This document shows positions 10,911 through 22,600 of a stretch of DNA of 64,000 nucleotides, one piece after another. A program made the position numbers and the translations under genes. Source of the stretch: Polytrichum commune (lineage: Eukaryota; Streptophyta; Polytrichopsida; Polytrichales; Polytrichaceae); NCBI GenBank assembly GCA_950295325.1, contig OX485807.1:31155666-31219665 (forward strand), read 5' to 3'. Under the pieces are notes generated by a model. It was given only the letters and a program-made list of their open reading frames with translations, was not told where the DNA came from and ran no database searches. Position 1 is the stretch's first letter. Every line of letters starts with the position of its first letter.

Positions 10911-13049
10911 ATGGGGTGGTCGACCAAGGAGGCGAAGTATGAGGCGGTGAAGAAAAACGACGACATTTTCGAATTCCCCATCTCCGACGTCGATGGTGAT
11001 CTCCGTGTCCGCACCAAAGGAGGCATTGAGATGCTGGCCGCAAAGCCAGACATCGACGATGACGAGGGGGCACCGCTGATGCCTTCGACGTTTCCACACA
11101 TTGACAAAAGTCGAATGAATTCGTTCAACAGGGTTAGAATTAAGCCAGGGATGACGAAGCACTTGTCGAAGAAATATTACAACAGGCTGATGCTGCACGC
11201 ACTGTCGAGCGCACTGATCATCGCCTCCGTGACGATGCAGGTCACATATTTGGTGTACAAATGCTACATTTATTCAGGCCACTTGGAGGAGCTGTTGTTC
11301 CAGAAGCCATGGCTGCTGCTGCTCTTGTACTGCGAGATCATCTACCTGTTCAGTAGCGCATTCTCATCACTCGACAACCTGCTTCCCCCGAGCAGCCGAG
11401 CAGATTTGGGATTACTCGACACGAGTGGGAAAAATTCGAGAAATTGTCCAACCGTCGATATATTCCTGCCGTGTTGCAAGGAGCCAACAGATGTGCCCGT
11501 GGAGGCGGTGAAGGCGGCCATGGCCATGGACTACCCCCAGGACCGGTTCAAGGTGTTCGTCTGCGACGACGGAGCAGACGATGACCTAAAAGTGTTCTGC
11601 GATGCGATGGGGGTGGAATCTGGGGGGCGGGTGAAGTACATTAGGCGAGAAAAGAAGAAAGGTGTCCCACATCACTTCAAATGTGGGAACATGAACAACG
11701 GGTTGAAATTCTCGGATGCCGAGTACGTGGTGATGATGGACGCAGATATGATTCTTCACCCGACTTACCTCCGAAGATTGCTCCCTCACATTGTGAGCTC
11801 GCCAGATGTGAGCTATGTGCAGATTCCGCAAGCTTTCTATAACCTACCAAGAGGTGATCCATTGAATGATTCCTGCACCATGGGGTACAACCGCATGCTT
11901 CCCCACCGAGATAGCCTGGGGACCGCTTTCTGCATCGGAACGGGAGTGGTGTTCAGACGGCAACATTTGGATGAGATCGGTGGATTCCAGCCCCAATCCA
12001 TCACGGAAGACACAATGACATCATATGTGCTTCTGAACAAAGGTTACGAGTCAGTGTTCCTGAACGAAACCTTGCAAATCGGTCTTACCCCCTGGACATT
12101 CGAGGGTTATGTGAAACAACGGCAACGGTGGGCCAAGGGAGCAATTCAGCAACTCGCTGCAACTTGGAAGGAATGTCTTGGCCCCAAGAGCAACCTTAAC
12201 CTTGTGCAGAAATTTCTGTATTTCAACCACACGGGATATTATTTCTTGTGTTTCAACAACTTGTTGCTTATGGGGGTGCTGCTTGGTGCGCTTGCTTTCA
12301 AGTGGAAGCTTTCGGTGGGAGGTGACACCGACAACATAACCTTAATCAAGTACCTGGCGCTTTACCTTGTTCTCTCCAGACTCTCTTGGTTTTCTCTCTG
12401 GCTCAACATGCCACAGGGTGTGCAAATGCGCAACAGAGATGAATCTCACTTCTGGTGGATCGTCCCTTACTTTTTAGAGGTTTGTGTGACCTCCCTGTGG
12501 GATTTCAAAGCCTCCTTCGTCTTCGTCCCGACCAGCAACATTGACAGCGCTGCAGCCGCAGCCCGAAAGACGAAATCTGGCAAACCTTCTTGGATTCGCG
12601 AGTACTTGAGTCAACTGAAATTTGTGAGGTTTCACATCACGTTTGTGGCTGTCACCTTGTCTGTGATCAGTGCCAGGATTTTCCACTCATTCATCTCCGG
12701 TGACTGCAGCGAGAAGTTTCTGGTTATAGGGTTATCTCTCTTCCTCATTTGCACTTGCGCACACATGATGGTCCCTGTAACGTTCATCTTGTTCCCTCCG
12801 AGCTACAAACCTGCACAGCGCAAGTCGCTCATCCGATTCAACGCTGATGATGTCCCGGTGTTCAGCCCGGAGGTCGACGGTGTTCCCAAGTGGTCCTGGA
12901 CCGTGCTTCCTTACGAGATTCTGTCGCAGTTGACACTGGCTTTCTGGGTTGCTGTGTTGGTATATACCATCCGTAATCCATCTGGGGATAGCTTCTACAA
13001 CTGGTGCCAAGTCCCCCAATCTGCAAGCTCACCTCTACCTGCACCCTAG
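10911..13049 (+). CDS. Processive family-2 glycosyltransferase (cellulose-synthase-like), intronless
   Basis: Membrane GT2 synthase of 712 residues, likely polymerising a beta-linked glucan or related polysaccharide from a UDP-sugar. All processive-GT2 signatures are visible: substrate Asp pair in CDDGADDD (D219/D220), DxD in MMDADM (D277, D279), TED with the presumed catalytic base D367, and QRQRW (Q403-W407). Two membrane segments (about residues 95-115 and 133-155) precede the cytoplasmic domain and about six follow, as in BcsA. It lacks the CesA RING finger and plant-conserved region, and FxVTxK is not obvious. The gene is one uninterrupted exon. The start is the first in-frame ATG (context gctgaaATGG); the frame is open 14 codons further up without an ATG. 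The sequence around TEDTMTSYVLLNKGY and GYVKQRQRWAKGAIQ looks closer to fungal/bacterial GT2 proteins than to plant CesA/Csl. Polymer product unknown. Confidence 0.9.
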   Translation: MGWSTKEAKYEAVKKNDDIFEFPISDVDGDLRVRTKGGIEMLAAKPDIDDDEGAPLMPSTFPHIDKSRMNSFNRVRIKPGMTKHLSKKYYNRLMLHALSSALIIASVTMQVTYLVYKCYIYSGHLEELLFQKPWLLLLLYCEIIYLFSSAFSSLDNLLPPSSRADLGLLDTSGKNSRNCPTVDIFLPCCKEPTDVPVEAVKAAMAMDYPQDRFKVFVCDDGADDDLKVFCDAMGVESGGRVKYIRREKKKGVPHHFKCGNMNNGLKFSDAEYVVMMDADMILHPTYLRRLLPHIVSSPDVSYVQIPQAFYNLPRGDPLNDSCTMGYNRMLPHRDSLGTAFCIGTGVVFRRQHLDEIGGFQPQSITEDTMTSYVLLNKGYESVFLNETLQIGLTPWTFEGYVKQRQRWAKGAIQQLAATWKECLGPKSNLNLVQKFLYFNHTGYYFLCFNNLLLMGVLLGALAFKWKLSVGGDTDNITLIKYLALYLVLSRLSWFSLWLNMPQGVQMRNRDESHFWWIVPYFLEVCVTSLWDFKASFVFVPTSNIDSAAAAARKTKSGKPSWIREYLSQLKFVRFHITFVAVTLSVISARIFHSFISGDCSEKFLVIGLSLFLICTCAHMMVPVTFILFPPSYKPAQRKSLIRFNADDVPVFSPEVDGVPKWSWTVLPYEILSQLTLAFWVAVLVYTIRNPSGDSFYNWCQVPQSASSPLPAP

Positions 13050-16000
13050 CTCCAAGCTCATCAAATGTGCCTCTGAACTTAACTTTCATCGCGAACTTAT
13101 TGGTTTTGATGATTCTTGAAGCAGCAAAGAAACACCGATCAGGTGTGTGCGAGTTAACCTTGAATCATTGCTGACTACGTTTAGGTGATTCTCGAAACTA
13201 TTCCGAGACGTGGAGTACGTATCAATGATCTAGACTCATTGTCTTTCTCGGTAGGAGATGATCAGTAGGATCACTGTAATTAATCAATCTAAAGCTAGTC
13301 TTGACAACAGTCAACTGAATCATTTGTTGCAGCCAGAGTTTAGTGTAGGTTTGCTAATAATCTTCTCAGTGATGAGAGTAGAGATAGAGATATGGTGGTA
13401 GTACTCGACACTTTCTAGAGGAGATTAGTTCATGAGTTGCAAGCCATGAGGAATTTGGTGTGCACAATTAGGTGCACCATTGATCGTACCATATAAGCCC
13501 CATTCTTTCCGAAACTCCAGCAGGCCAATTCTGCAAGGAATTTAGTAGGCCTGGCAGGTCTATGACATAATAATTAATCAGCATCAATTTGGCTCAAAGG
13601 AGTTACCGATTGATCATCGAGGCTGCTGCATCCACCGACCTCAATTTTTTGCATCTGAGGAGGTGCGGGGCACATCGTTATTAAGAAGCCGTGAGTAGGA
13701 CAGCAGCAACTCATTGACTTAATTGTATATATCGCAGATATTGTTATTCTGCACTCTAACCCAAAGTGGATCAATAAAGACAATGATGAGCTCACGATTC
13801 TTCAAGCAAAGGCCGAGATTTACAATGTCTTTAAGTAGTCTTGACGATTCATTGTCAGTCCCTTGCTAAGGAGAGCATCGGTACTACCCTAGCTACCATC
13901 AGTTGTACAATAGACAACAACTGATCAATTGCAGTAAGAATGTTTTATGTATGTTTGCAATAACCTTCGGAGTGGTGATGGTCACTTTCTAGAGGAGATT
14001 AAGTTGCAAGCGATGGCAGGGCCTAGTAGCTGAGAGGAATTTGGTGTACTATGATTCAAAATGCAACTGACTAGAACTTTAATTGTTGAGTCATTGTTGA
14101 TCATACTTAATATCCAGCTATTGGAGCAGTCTATCCGCTCCGTTCAAAATCAATCTTGGACAAGGTTGTTTTGGAGCCTCTGAAACTAACTTCACAAAAC
14201 CTGAAGAGATTTGCACAAGTTTAGAACTTTATGTTAATTTAACAAGACTTATAGCATCTGTATGCATTATCATACACAAGTGAGCTTGTAACCAGACTAA
14301 TCTTCCGAACTAGGTTGATGATAACCCACACGAACCTTCCCTTTCACCTTAAGTATGTGACACAATTTATTGCAAAGAAAGGAAAAGAAAAAAGAAGTTA
14401 ATGGAGTTAAAGAAACATTCTCAGTGACGTGTATTTGAAGTGTCTCTTTACACAAGGTGACCCGGCCAGTCAAAATTACAGAGACAAAAGCAGTGATTAT
14501 GGATTATGTATTGGTTTTTCTAAGGATGGGTATTGGTGTATAATGAGGGCCCTCAATAGGTGAGGCCAATACATCAAATAAATATTGCACATAATAGGTG
14601 GTATGGTTGTATCAGGCTAGTGATTGCTTACCATATTCTTCCTAGCTATCTAGCATGGCATCGAGTACAAATTATTGTCATATAATCCGCCTTCTCGGAA
14701 CCAATGAGAGAGTGAAACGTGGGCGAGATACAACCTCAAACTGATTATGGCTAACTTCAATGCTCAAATACAATTCGTCTCAAGCCAATTGATAGTGGAT
14801 CAAAGCCCTTTCTAAATGCCCCTTGAAATTATGTTCTAAGAACTCATTTAACATTAGTTTCAACTGGTGTTTTACATTGATTGAAATAAATAATGAACCT
14901 ATTGGACATGCCTTAGGTTTAAGATTCACGACGACAAACATTTCATTGACATATTATTTGATTATTTGACATCTACTTATTGACATATTCAGTGTAGTAG
15001 TTTATTTTTGAACTTTTGGATGATGGAGCCTTCCTCAAGGGTATAGTACTGATGAGAGATCCTCAACAAGGATTTCACTATAGGTAGTCTTAAAATATAA
15101 ATATTTATTTAGCCTTACAATACATTCCATGTTGCAATGTGCCTCTTGGATGAAGCATAAGAAGTCTCTATGAATGATAAAATAACTATAGCATAGACTC
15201 TTCATGATTACTTACTTCATGTTTGAGTAAGAACCAAGCCTCATACACACATGTCACAAGAATTTAATCTTGGAAGCTCAATGTAATCCATTGAACACGT
15301 AAACAATGTAGTTAACCGTAAGGTCACCCAAAGTGGGAGCCAACTTATGTTTTTTGAATGAATCTTCCATATTTGCCACTCCCAACACTTGTGTTAGTGG
15401 CCTACAAAAAAATTAGGGAGGGCAGTTGTTTTGCTACATTTGAGGGCAAGAAATGTTTGAGTTCTTTTCTTAAGTTTTATTTCATTTGGGAGATACACAA
15501 TCTACGAAAGGAACAAAGAGATACATGGGGGACAAAGAAAATGAAAAGACTCTTAGTTGTACAAAAAGTAAAACATGTCAATGCCTAAAACTCAAAGGAA
15601 ACCTTTAAGATTTTCCAATCACACACAAACAATGAACCACTAGGGGATTTTGACCTTGGTTCATCCCCATACTTTACAGTTAACTCTAATATCATAATTA
15701 AGTTAGTATATTGCATATTATTGGATGTATTAGATCAACAAGGAAGGGGGAACTACAACGAAAAAGCAAATGCCAAAAAATTACATGTTAGAGCTCGGGC
15801 CACAAACAACAATGTATATTCTATCCACTAGAAAAAGACCACACATGCACCTATTGTTGCAACTCTCATCTCATAACAAAAGAAAAAGCATTGACCACAA
15901 GCTTGCCACCCACATTTATATAGTCCTCTGGCACGGCCTTCCTAAATTAAAGAAATGAAATATTCCTTTGTCGTGATAACACACCTTCCTTCCCAGGAAG

Positions 16001-16390
16001 GCAAGTCCACCTCCTACGGAGCACATCATCCATGTCCATCCCAAGCCCAGGTTGCTCTCCGCCACCTTGGTTGTACTGAATACGGTCCCCCCCCCCCCTC
16101 ATGTCACTGAGGCGTTCTGAATGTAGGGTGTGTGGTCGTGGGTAGAACACATCCAAACCATCCATTCATAGAGCCCCATCTTACGGTCTATGAAACTGCT
16201 TGGGCAACTCGAAAAAAACTTCCATCAAATGAAATTTTGGAGGATGAAAAATTAATGTTTGCAAGATGAAGGGGTTGATTATTCATCCCATCGTATATGA
16301 GCATTCGTGTGGAATTTTGAAAATTCCTAGAGGATTCGCTAAGTTCGCAATGGAGTCCCCCCCTTTAATGCTTGAGAACAAGTCCCACTT
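13050..16390. other. Intergenic downstream of the GT2 gene
   Basis: No gene supported. 13190-13460 and 13835-14045 share 'cactttctagaggagatta', 'gttgcaagc' and 'gaggaatttggtgt', another diverged local duplication near the GT2 gene. A C-run lies at about 16087-16098. Other open frames here are short and motif-free. Confidence 0.4.
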
Positions 16391-16906
16391 AGGGGCGGTT
16401 TACACTATGGACCATGAAGTCGTCCCACGTAAGAGGCCTATTTTGCGTGGGACGACTTCATGGGATGACTTCCATGGTCCGAGTTACTAAAATATTAGTT
16501 TTCATGGTTCGTGGGCAAATCACTAGGTGTAAACCGAATGTGGACCAAGAGGAATGACCACACACCTAAAAGTGAAGGTGCTGATTTTTTTAATACATGC
16601 CCAAAAATAATTGGGAAAACAAATATTAAAAAATAAATTCGGCCAATGGCTGATTTTCAGCCTTACGGCTCCCTTGATTTCCGTTGATTCGAGCATTTTG
16701 CCTCGCCTCAACAGAAAACCCGTTGGACCATGGCACATTATCCAAATGGCAGATTTTAGTAGTTTTTGGGGACCTCAAAGTTAGTGGTCATTCTCCTTTT
16801 TTCAAGGTAGTGTAAAGCCAAATGGGACCAAGAGCACTTTACTCTCCAATCACAGATTTTAGAATTTCATGGTCATGGCTCTTGGTCCATAGTGTAAACC
16901 GCCCCT
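16391..16906. mobile_element. 516-bp MITE with AGGGGCGGTTTACACTATGG ends
   Basis: Perfect 24-bp TIRs (starting AGGGGCGGTTTACACTATGG). The left end carries a nested hairpin (16411-16475) in which GTCGTCCCACG pairs with CGTGGGACGAC and flanking CCATGGAA-type arms. No matching target duplication was found. The end sequence resembles the AGGGCCACTTCACA family, so it may be a distant relative. Non-coding. Confidence 0.75.
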
Positions 16907-18765
16907 TATACAATGCAATGAATTGGGATTGAGTTCATCATAACATAGCACGCCAATTATGGGTACATATATAATGTATTTAAGGAGTACTTCAACTTTA
17001 AGCCTATGCCGGGGCCCTCTAACTGCTTGACTCCATGCACAATGGCATGGATCACAATAGTAAAGACTTCCTCAAGTTAGCTCACATCTTATATATTCTA
17101 TTTGGAATGGCAGGCATATATCTATATATAGGAATTTGATCAACCACTCCAACAGTCCCATTATGTACTTTATGTTGACTTAGATTCCAAAAATCATTGC
17201 AAGACCTAATTTTCCATCTTGTTGAGCATGTACATACGTAATGTGAGTGAGAACCAGTGTCCGAAAAGTTTTTGAAGTTATTGAGGTTAATTGCCTACCT
17301 CTTTAAAAGGGCATAGGCTATTTCCCTCATGGCATAGGTTGCATCCTACAATATCACATTTTTGTAAGTTGAAAACCTTTTGAGTTTTTAAGTTACCCGC
17401 CAATTGCCTTCAAAACTAATTTTTAGTAGGTTAAAATCCTTCATATCTTTTAATGTTATAGGCTTTAAATTCAAAATTTGAGTACTAAGTGGTATCCTTG
17501 GCAGGAATTGAACCTGGCTAAGCCGTTCACCATGTTTGAAGGCCAAGGATTAACCAACTCTTTTTTAAAGAGTTGATTATAATGAAAGGTTGCTAAAATT
17601 CAAATGAGTTTAAGGGTGAAAGTCCTCACCATCTTCTGATTCAACCTCGACACTTGAATTTCAACACAGCGAGCGAGAGAGAGAGCTGACTTTTCAACGC
17701 TTTTTGCAAAGCTTGAACTTCCTCTTTTCAGAGGCCTAATCCTTCAATGTCTTCTTCATTGCAATGCAAGGGTGGGTGGGTGGGAACTTTTTCATAACCC
17801 TCATTACCTCAAATCAAACCTTCTCATCATATCGTTTTAAGGCTAAGTATGTTCAATGCTCTTTGTAAACGCCCATGTCTAATTGTATGTAAACAATACA
17901 AACATGTAATAATGCGATATACTGTACTTTCATAAGTATTTGTATCATACTTAGGGTTTCAGTACTCATACATAGTTCCTAAGTACTCAAAAACAAATTG
18001 TGGCTGACCCCATCATACCTTTGTAGATCTAATTACCTCTCTTCATGCATTGCTCCAACAAGGATGTACCCTAACTATTATATATATGGAAAACATACCA
18101 GGAGATATGCCTAGTAGTATCAACCAAAAGGAATACATAAAATGTCATATTCACAATACTTCGTAGTATTGTAAGTGTGAAGGGCCTGCCTCACCTGTGC
18201 CCATGCAACCAACCAACAAATAATTGAGGATTAGTTACGTACACGAGGTAAATAACAGCAGGACCCAGTTGTTATCCATGTCACACACATCAAACTTACA
18301 TTACATGCATATTAGTATTGCTAGTAGTAACACTCATTACAAAATGTCAAATGGGTGTTCAAACCTGTTCTTTAGCCATGATTGTATCACCACAAGTAGA
18401 ATGCTCTCCTTTGTGAATAGCCTAAGTATCCTCTACTTCACTTAGCACACGTATCTAGTATCCCAGCAAGTGTGCTCCAAGTTACCTCACCAAGCCCTTG
18501 TGCGAATGGTAAAAAAGAGCCTCTTTTAGGGTTTACGGGTTTATATTGGAGATCTTACCCAAGGTAAGTTCTGTACAACCCTAATTTTACCACGTGTTAG
18601 GGATGTGTTCTACATCCTTAACCCTAGTCACCTTGTATCATTCATCTATACTTATGAACACTTAGTCCATACAGTAACTACTTTTTTATTTATGTGTGCA
18701 TGATAGGTATAAAGTAAAGGAATACAAGCTTAAACAAAATATATGGCTTTAAACAAGAGCAAGAT

Positions 18766-18830
<65 letters not shown>

Positions 18831-19645
18831 CTGATGAGAGAGGAGTTGTGATGAATGGTATTTGTAAAGATTGGCGGGAAGGGAGTTAGGGCTATTATTG
18901 ATATCCGTCTATGTGCCACCCAAGAGCCCCGAGTATTAGCCTAAAGATATGTACTTAGGTCAACTAATTTCCCAATTTGAAGAAGGATGAATGGCTAAAA
19001 TCCTCTCTTTTAAAAACTTTGTAGGCAAAATTTCCTACATGTTTTTTATCACGTAGGTTGATATCCTATGTTTTTAAATTGTCCATAGGCTCTTTGTCCT
19101 ACACTTTCAAAATTTTATAGGCTAAGTCACAAATTTTGTAGGCTGCATTTACACTAACCTTAGGCTCTTGGCGGACTATGGTGAGAACAAGCACATCAGC
19201 ATTATTGCAGGACAAAATGCAAATGATGCCACATAGCAATTGTTGTGAGAAAATTTCAAACACCGGACGTTGTACTGCTTACAAATTACCAAAAAAGTAA
19301 AAAGTACTCAGACTGTTGTACCTAATCTTATAGATGCCTTGGAGAAATGTTCAATGTATATCTGGTTGAGCATCATGGCAAAGTTTTAGATTCTGTCTTT
19401 TACTTAACTTCTCTAAGTTAGGGTCAACTAGTACTTCGCAGGGTTTTGAATTGAGTTTACCAATAGAATTTGGACTCATCTGTTCAAACCCCTAACTTTA
19501 TTGATTCAAACTCCTGACTCGAACTTCAAGTTACAGATCGAAGGCTATCTCCATCACCTTCTCGAGGGTTCCGTTATTCTTTGAGGGATAAGTTAGATCC
19601 CAAAGTTCTGTTTGTTTTTGTTCTGTTTTTGTCACCCATCCAGCT
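16907..19645. other. Intergenic, (GA)n microsatellite
   Basis: No gene supported. A long (GA)n tract lies at about 18768-18827. A tRNA T-arm-like string on the minus strand at about 17490-17525 does not fold into a tRNA. Confidence 0.4.
18768..18827. repeat. (GA)n microsatellite
   Basis: About 30 uninterrupted GA units. Confidence 0.95.
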
Positions 19646-22600
19646 ATGGCCGTCAATGCAATGTCTCACCCTACGACTCCTCTTCTGTCAAGGTTAACGA
19701 ATCTCCCAACTCATCCCTTTGAACGTCTGGTGTGTGGGGTCTCAATTTCATGTGAATTTGTGGCTACAAAGTGCAGGGCTTGATTGATTGGGGGTGAAGA
19801 GTGAAAACCTAATTAGTGGATCTTGAATTGATAGTGCTTTTCGTTTATAGGTTTCTCCGCAATAGTTTGTTGGAATAATTGCTGGAATTGTTGGAACGAA
19901 GTTTATCTTAGTGGATCGATGTGTTTTCCATTGAAATTTGAGGTTCCTGCTAGGAAAAAGAAACTCAATCACTCGGTACGTGCATTGAAAGTTGTCGATA
20001 CTATCAAGAATGTCTCAAGCTGGGTATCTGTGGTGCAAAAGCGATGAGTTTTGAATTTTTCTGTCTTTGAAGCAGATGAAATTCTAGCAAGAGTACTACA
20101 GACAGGCGTTCTGAAATTTTGAATTTTGGTGTTGCAAATTATGCCTTCGCATGGTGTGATTTTTCTAGGTTGAATCTATTGAACCGTATCTATCTAGCAT
20201 CCGAGTATATATATATTTTTTTTTGTAAAATTTGAGTGTTGCGCAGGTCGAAGCAGACCTGGACACACACATCACGATGTCAATTTTCACCCTTGGTTTC
20301 AAAAACGGCACATGTTGCAGTTTCTTCAGCTGGTAAGTCGAGAACCAATTTGTTTTTATACTTTCAGACTTTCCTCCTTGCAATTGGAATTGTATCCTCT
20401 CTTCATGGCCAAGTCTGGTGGGTTATCAGGTTGCCCTAAATAAACCACATACCACTCAAATATAGGGATCCTAATAAGAAAAGTAACCAAATAAGGGTTG
20501 TCTACCTTAATTTCTTTTTTCATTGCACATTCCACCAATGTCAACTGCGTCGTATGAAGAGTGAAAAAATTGGCATGCAGGGTGCGCCCGACTATTAATG
20601 CCAAACCTCGATGCAAAGAATTTCTTGGTTCCACTTGGCTCAAGTTTATGCACACGAAAATGGAAAGTGGTGGGAAAAAAGCAACAAACAGACCATTCAT
20701 CTGCTCGCCAGGTAGTGTACAAATTGATTTATTCAGCATTCTGAGTTCATCCCCACTGCAATCTTCTGAGTTTTGGACCAAGAAAAGTGGAATTTTATGC
20801 AATAAAATCCCGAGTTCTGAAGTTGGGGCAGTGGATGGTGCAGTGGCGTTGCAGTGTTCAACAGGATCCTCAAATACTGCTATCCAGGTGCAAGTTTACA
20901 CCTCACCTAGTTCATTGCCTCCACTAAAACTTGGCCCTCGTTTTAGAGTTTATCCTTTTAACTCGACGGGACGAAACTTTTTGTTGAGAGTTCGTCTCCT
21001 ATGATAATGCATTGGTTGTTTTGCATACAAAATCAATTATCTCTTTCAACTTGTAATGGTGCGTGCTCGGAGGTAGTGATTGAATTTGAATGAAGAGCAA
21101 CCTATTTCATGAGGTTCACTGAGGGCCAAACTCATTTTTAGAACCCCTAGGAATGCCGAGGTGAGTTTGACCCTCAGACGAACCGATGTTTAGAATGTTC
21201 TTTGTTCAAATTTCCACACGATCTCCAAGCATACACCGAAAACTTACCGAACATGGAAGTTGTTGATGTATGCAAAACAACCCAACTCCTGACCAAAAGT
21301 CATGTTGAGTGCCAATAGTTCTCTGCCGATGTTGCTTCTATTTTTTTTAATTTGCATACGGTTGGTAAACTGGTGGAGTGCACTGCTTCAACCATTAAGC
21401 ATCAGCCAATTCGATACTTTAATACGGTATAACTATAATATGCGCAACAAAAGGGGTTGATTGAACTTGTGTAGAGAAACTGTCAAAATTGTGGCGTTAC
21501 TTTGTGCAAAGAAACTGATGGTGGCTGGGGAGTGATTGCTTGTAGTCGTTCTTTGCAACGATTAACAATCATATATCTTTTGGTTATGAGTAGAGGCTGC
21601 TTGGTGGAAAATAACAGTGGGATTATTTGATCACAGCTCCATGGAAGAAACCTACGATGCTCTAGCCCGCCGACTACTCGCAGCAGCTTTGACCACACTG
21701 CCTGGCAACAAGTGCGTTTGGTCTTTCCTGTGCTATCAATTTGTATTCTATCCGAGTATCCCTACTCTGATCCAACATAATCAGAAAGAACAAAGAAGCG
21801 GTTTGGTTAGGATTATAAATCAACCACTTCTTATAATCTATAGCTGTAGGTGTAAAGCACCAAGATTGTGCAATAAGAAGCTGGCTATGTTAAGACTGAA
21901 AGTCTGCCCATTTTGGTCAACTAGATTTCATTGCCATTGCTGAGGCGAGAAAATACGCTGGATACGTGATCCCTAAGAACACTTGTTTTTAAAATTTGGT
22001 TCCAGAAACACTTGATGAATATGCAGATGCAGAAGTTCAACCAAGGAAGGGAACTGTTTCAATCTGCCAGTAACTGAGATTGGCATCGATGTTGGGATTT
22101 GCAGATACATGGTAGGAATTGCAGGCCCTCCAGGAGCAGGAAAATCAACAGTTGCACAAGAGGTCGTCATGCGCTTGAATGAGCTGTGGCACAAAAATCA
22201 GGGGGTGGAAAATGGTTCACCCCAAACAGATATAGGTGTTGCAGTTCCCATGGATGGCTTCCATTTGTATCGCTGGCAGCTGGATGCTATGGAGGTAATT
22301 ACCCAACTTAATATTTTCTTTTGTGGGAAGTCCATTTCTCTTTTAACTGGTAGTAATTGCGTCAACGTGCATGCACCCTAAATTGTTTTGAGAGAATTTT
22401 AAGATCTAAAATAGAGTCTGACTTGACTTATAGGACCCACCGTCACCTTAAAATCCCAGCTCGGCCATTGCAAGATTAGCTCGGCCCACCAATCTTAATG
22501 TGACAAGTTAGGAAGTCAGTTTTTATCAACTCAGTCCCACTCTTTTAGCATGTTAAATTAAACCTTCATACAATTTGGGTGACTTTATGCATTTATGGCC

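Noticed and set aside
17490-17525. tRNA-like T-arm (GGTTCAATTCC) on the minus strand
   Set aside because: Only the T-arm resembles a tRNA; acceptor, D and anticodon stems do not form. At most a tRNA-derived repeat remnant.
20356-20802. 148-codon minus-strand frame
   Set aside because: It overlaps the proposed kinase leader exon with good splice sites on the other strand and has no motif.
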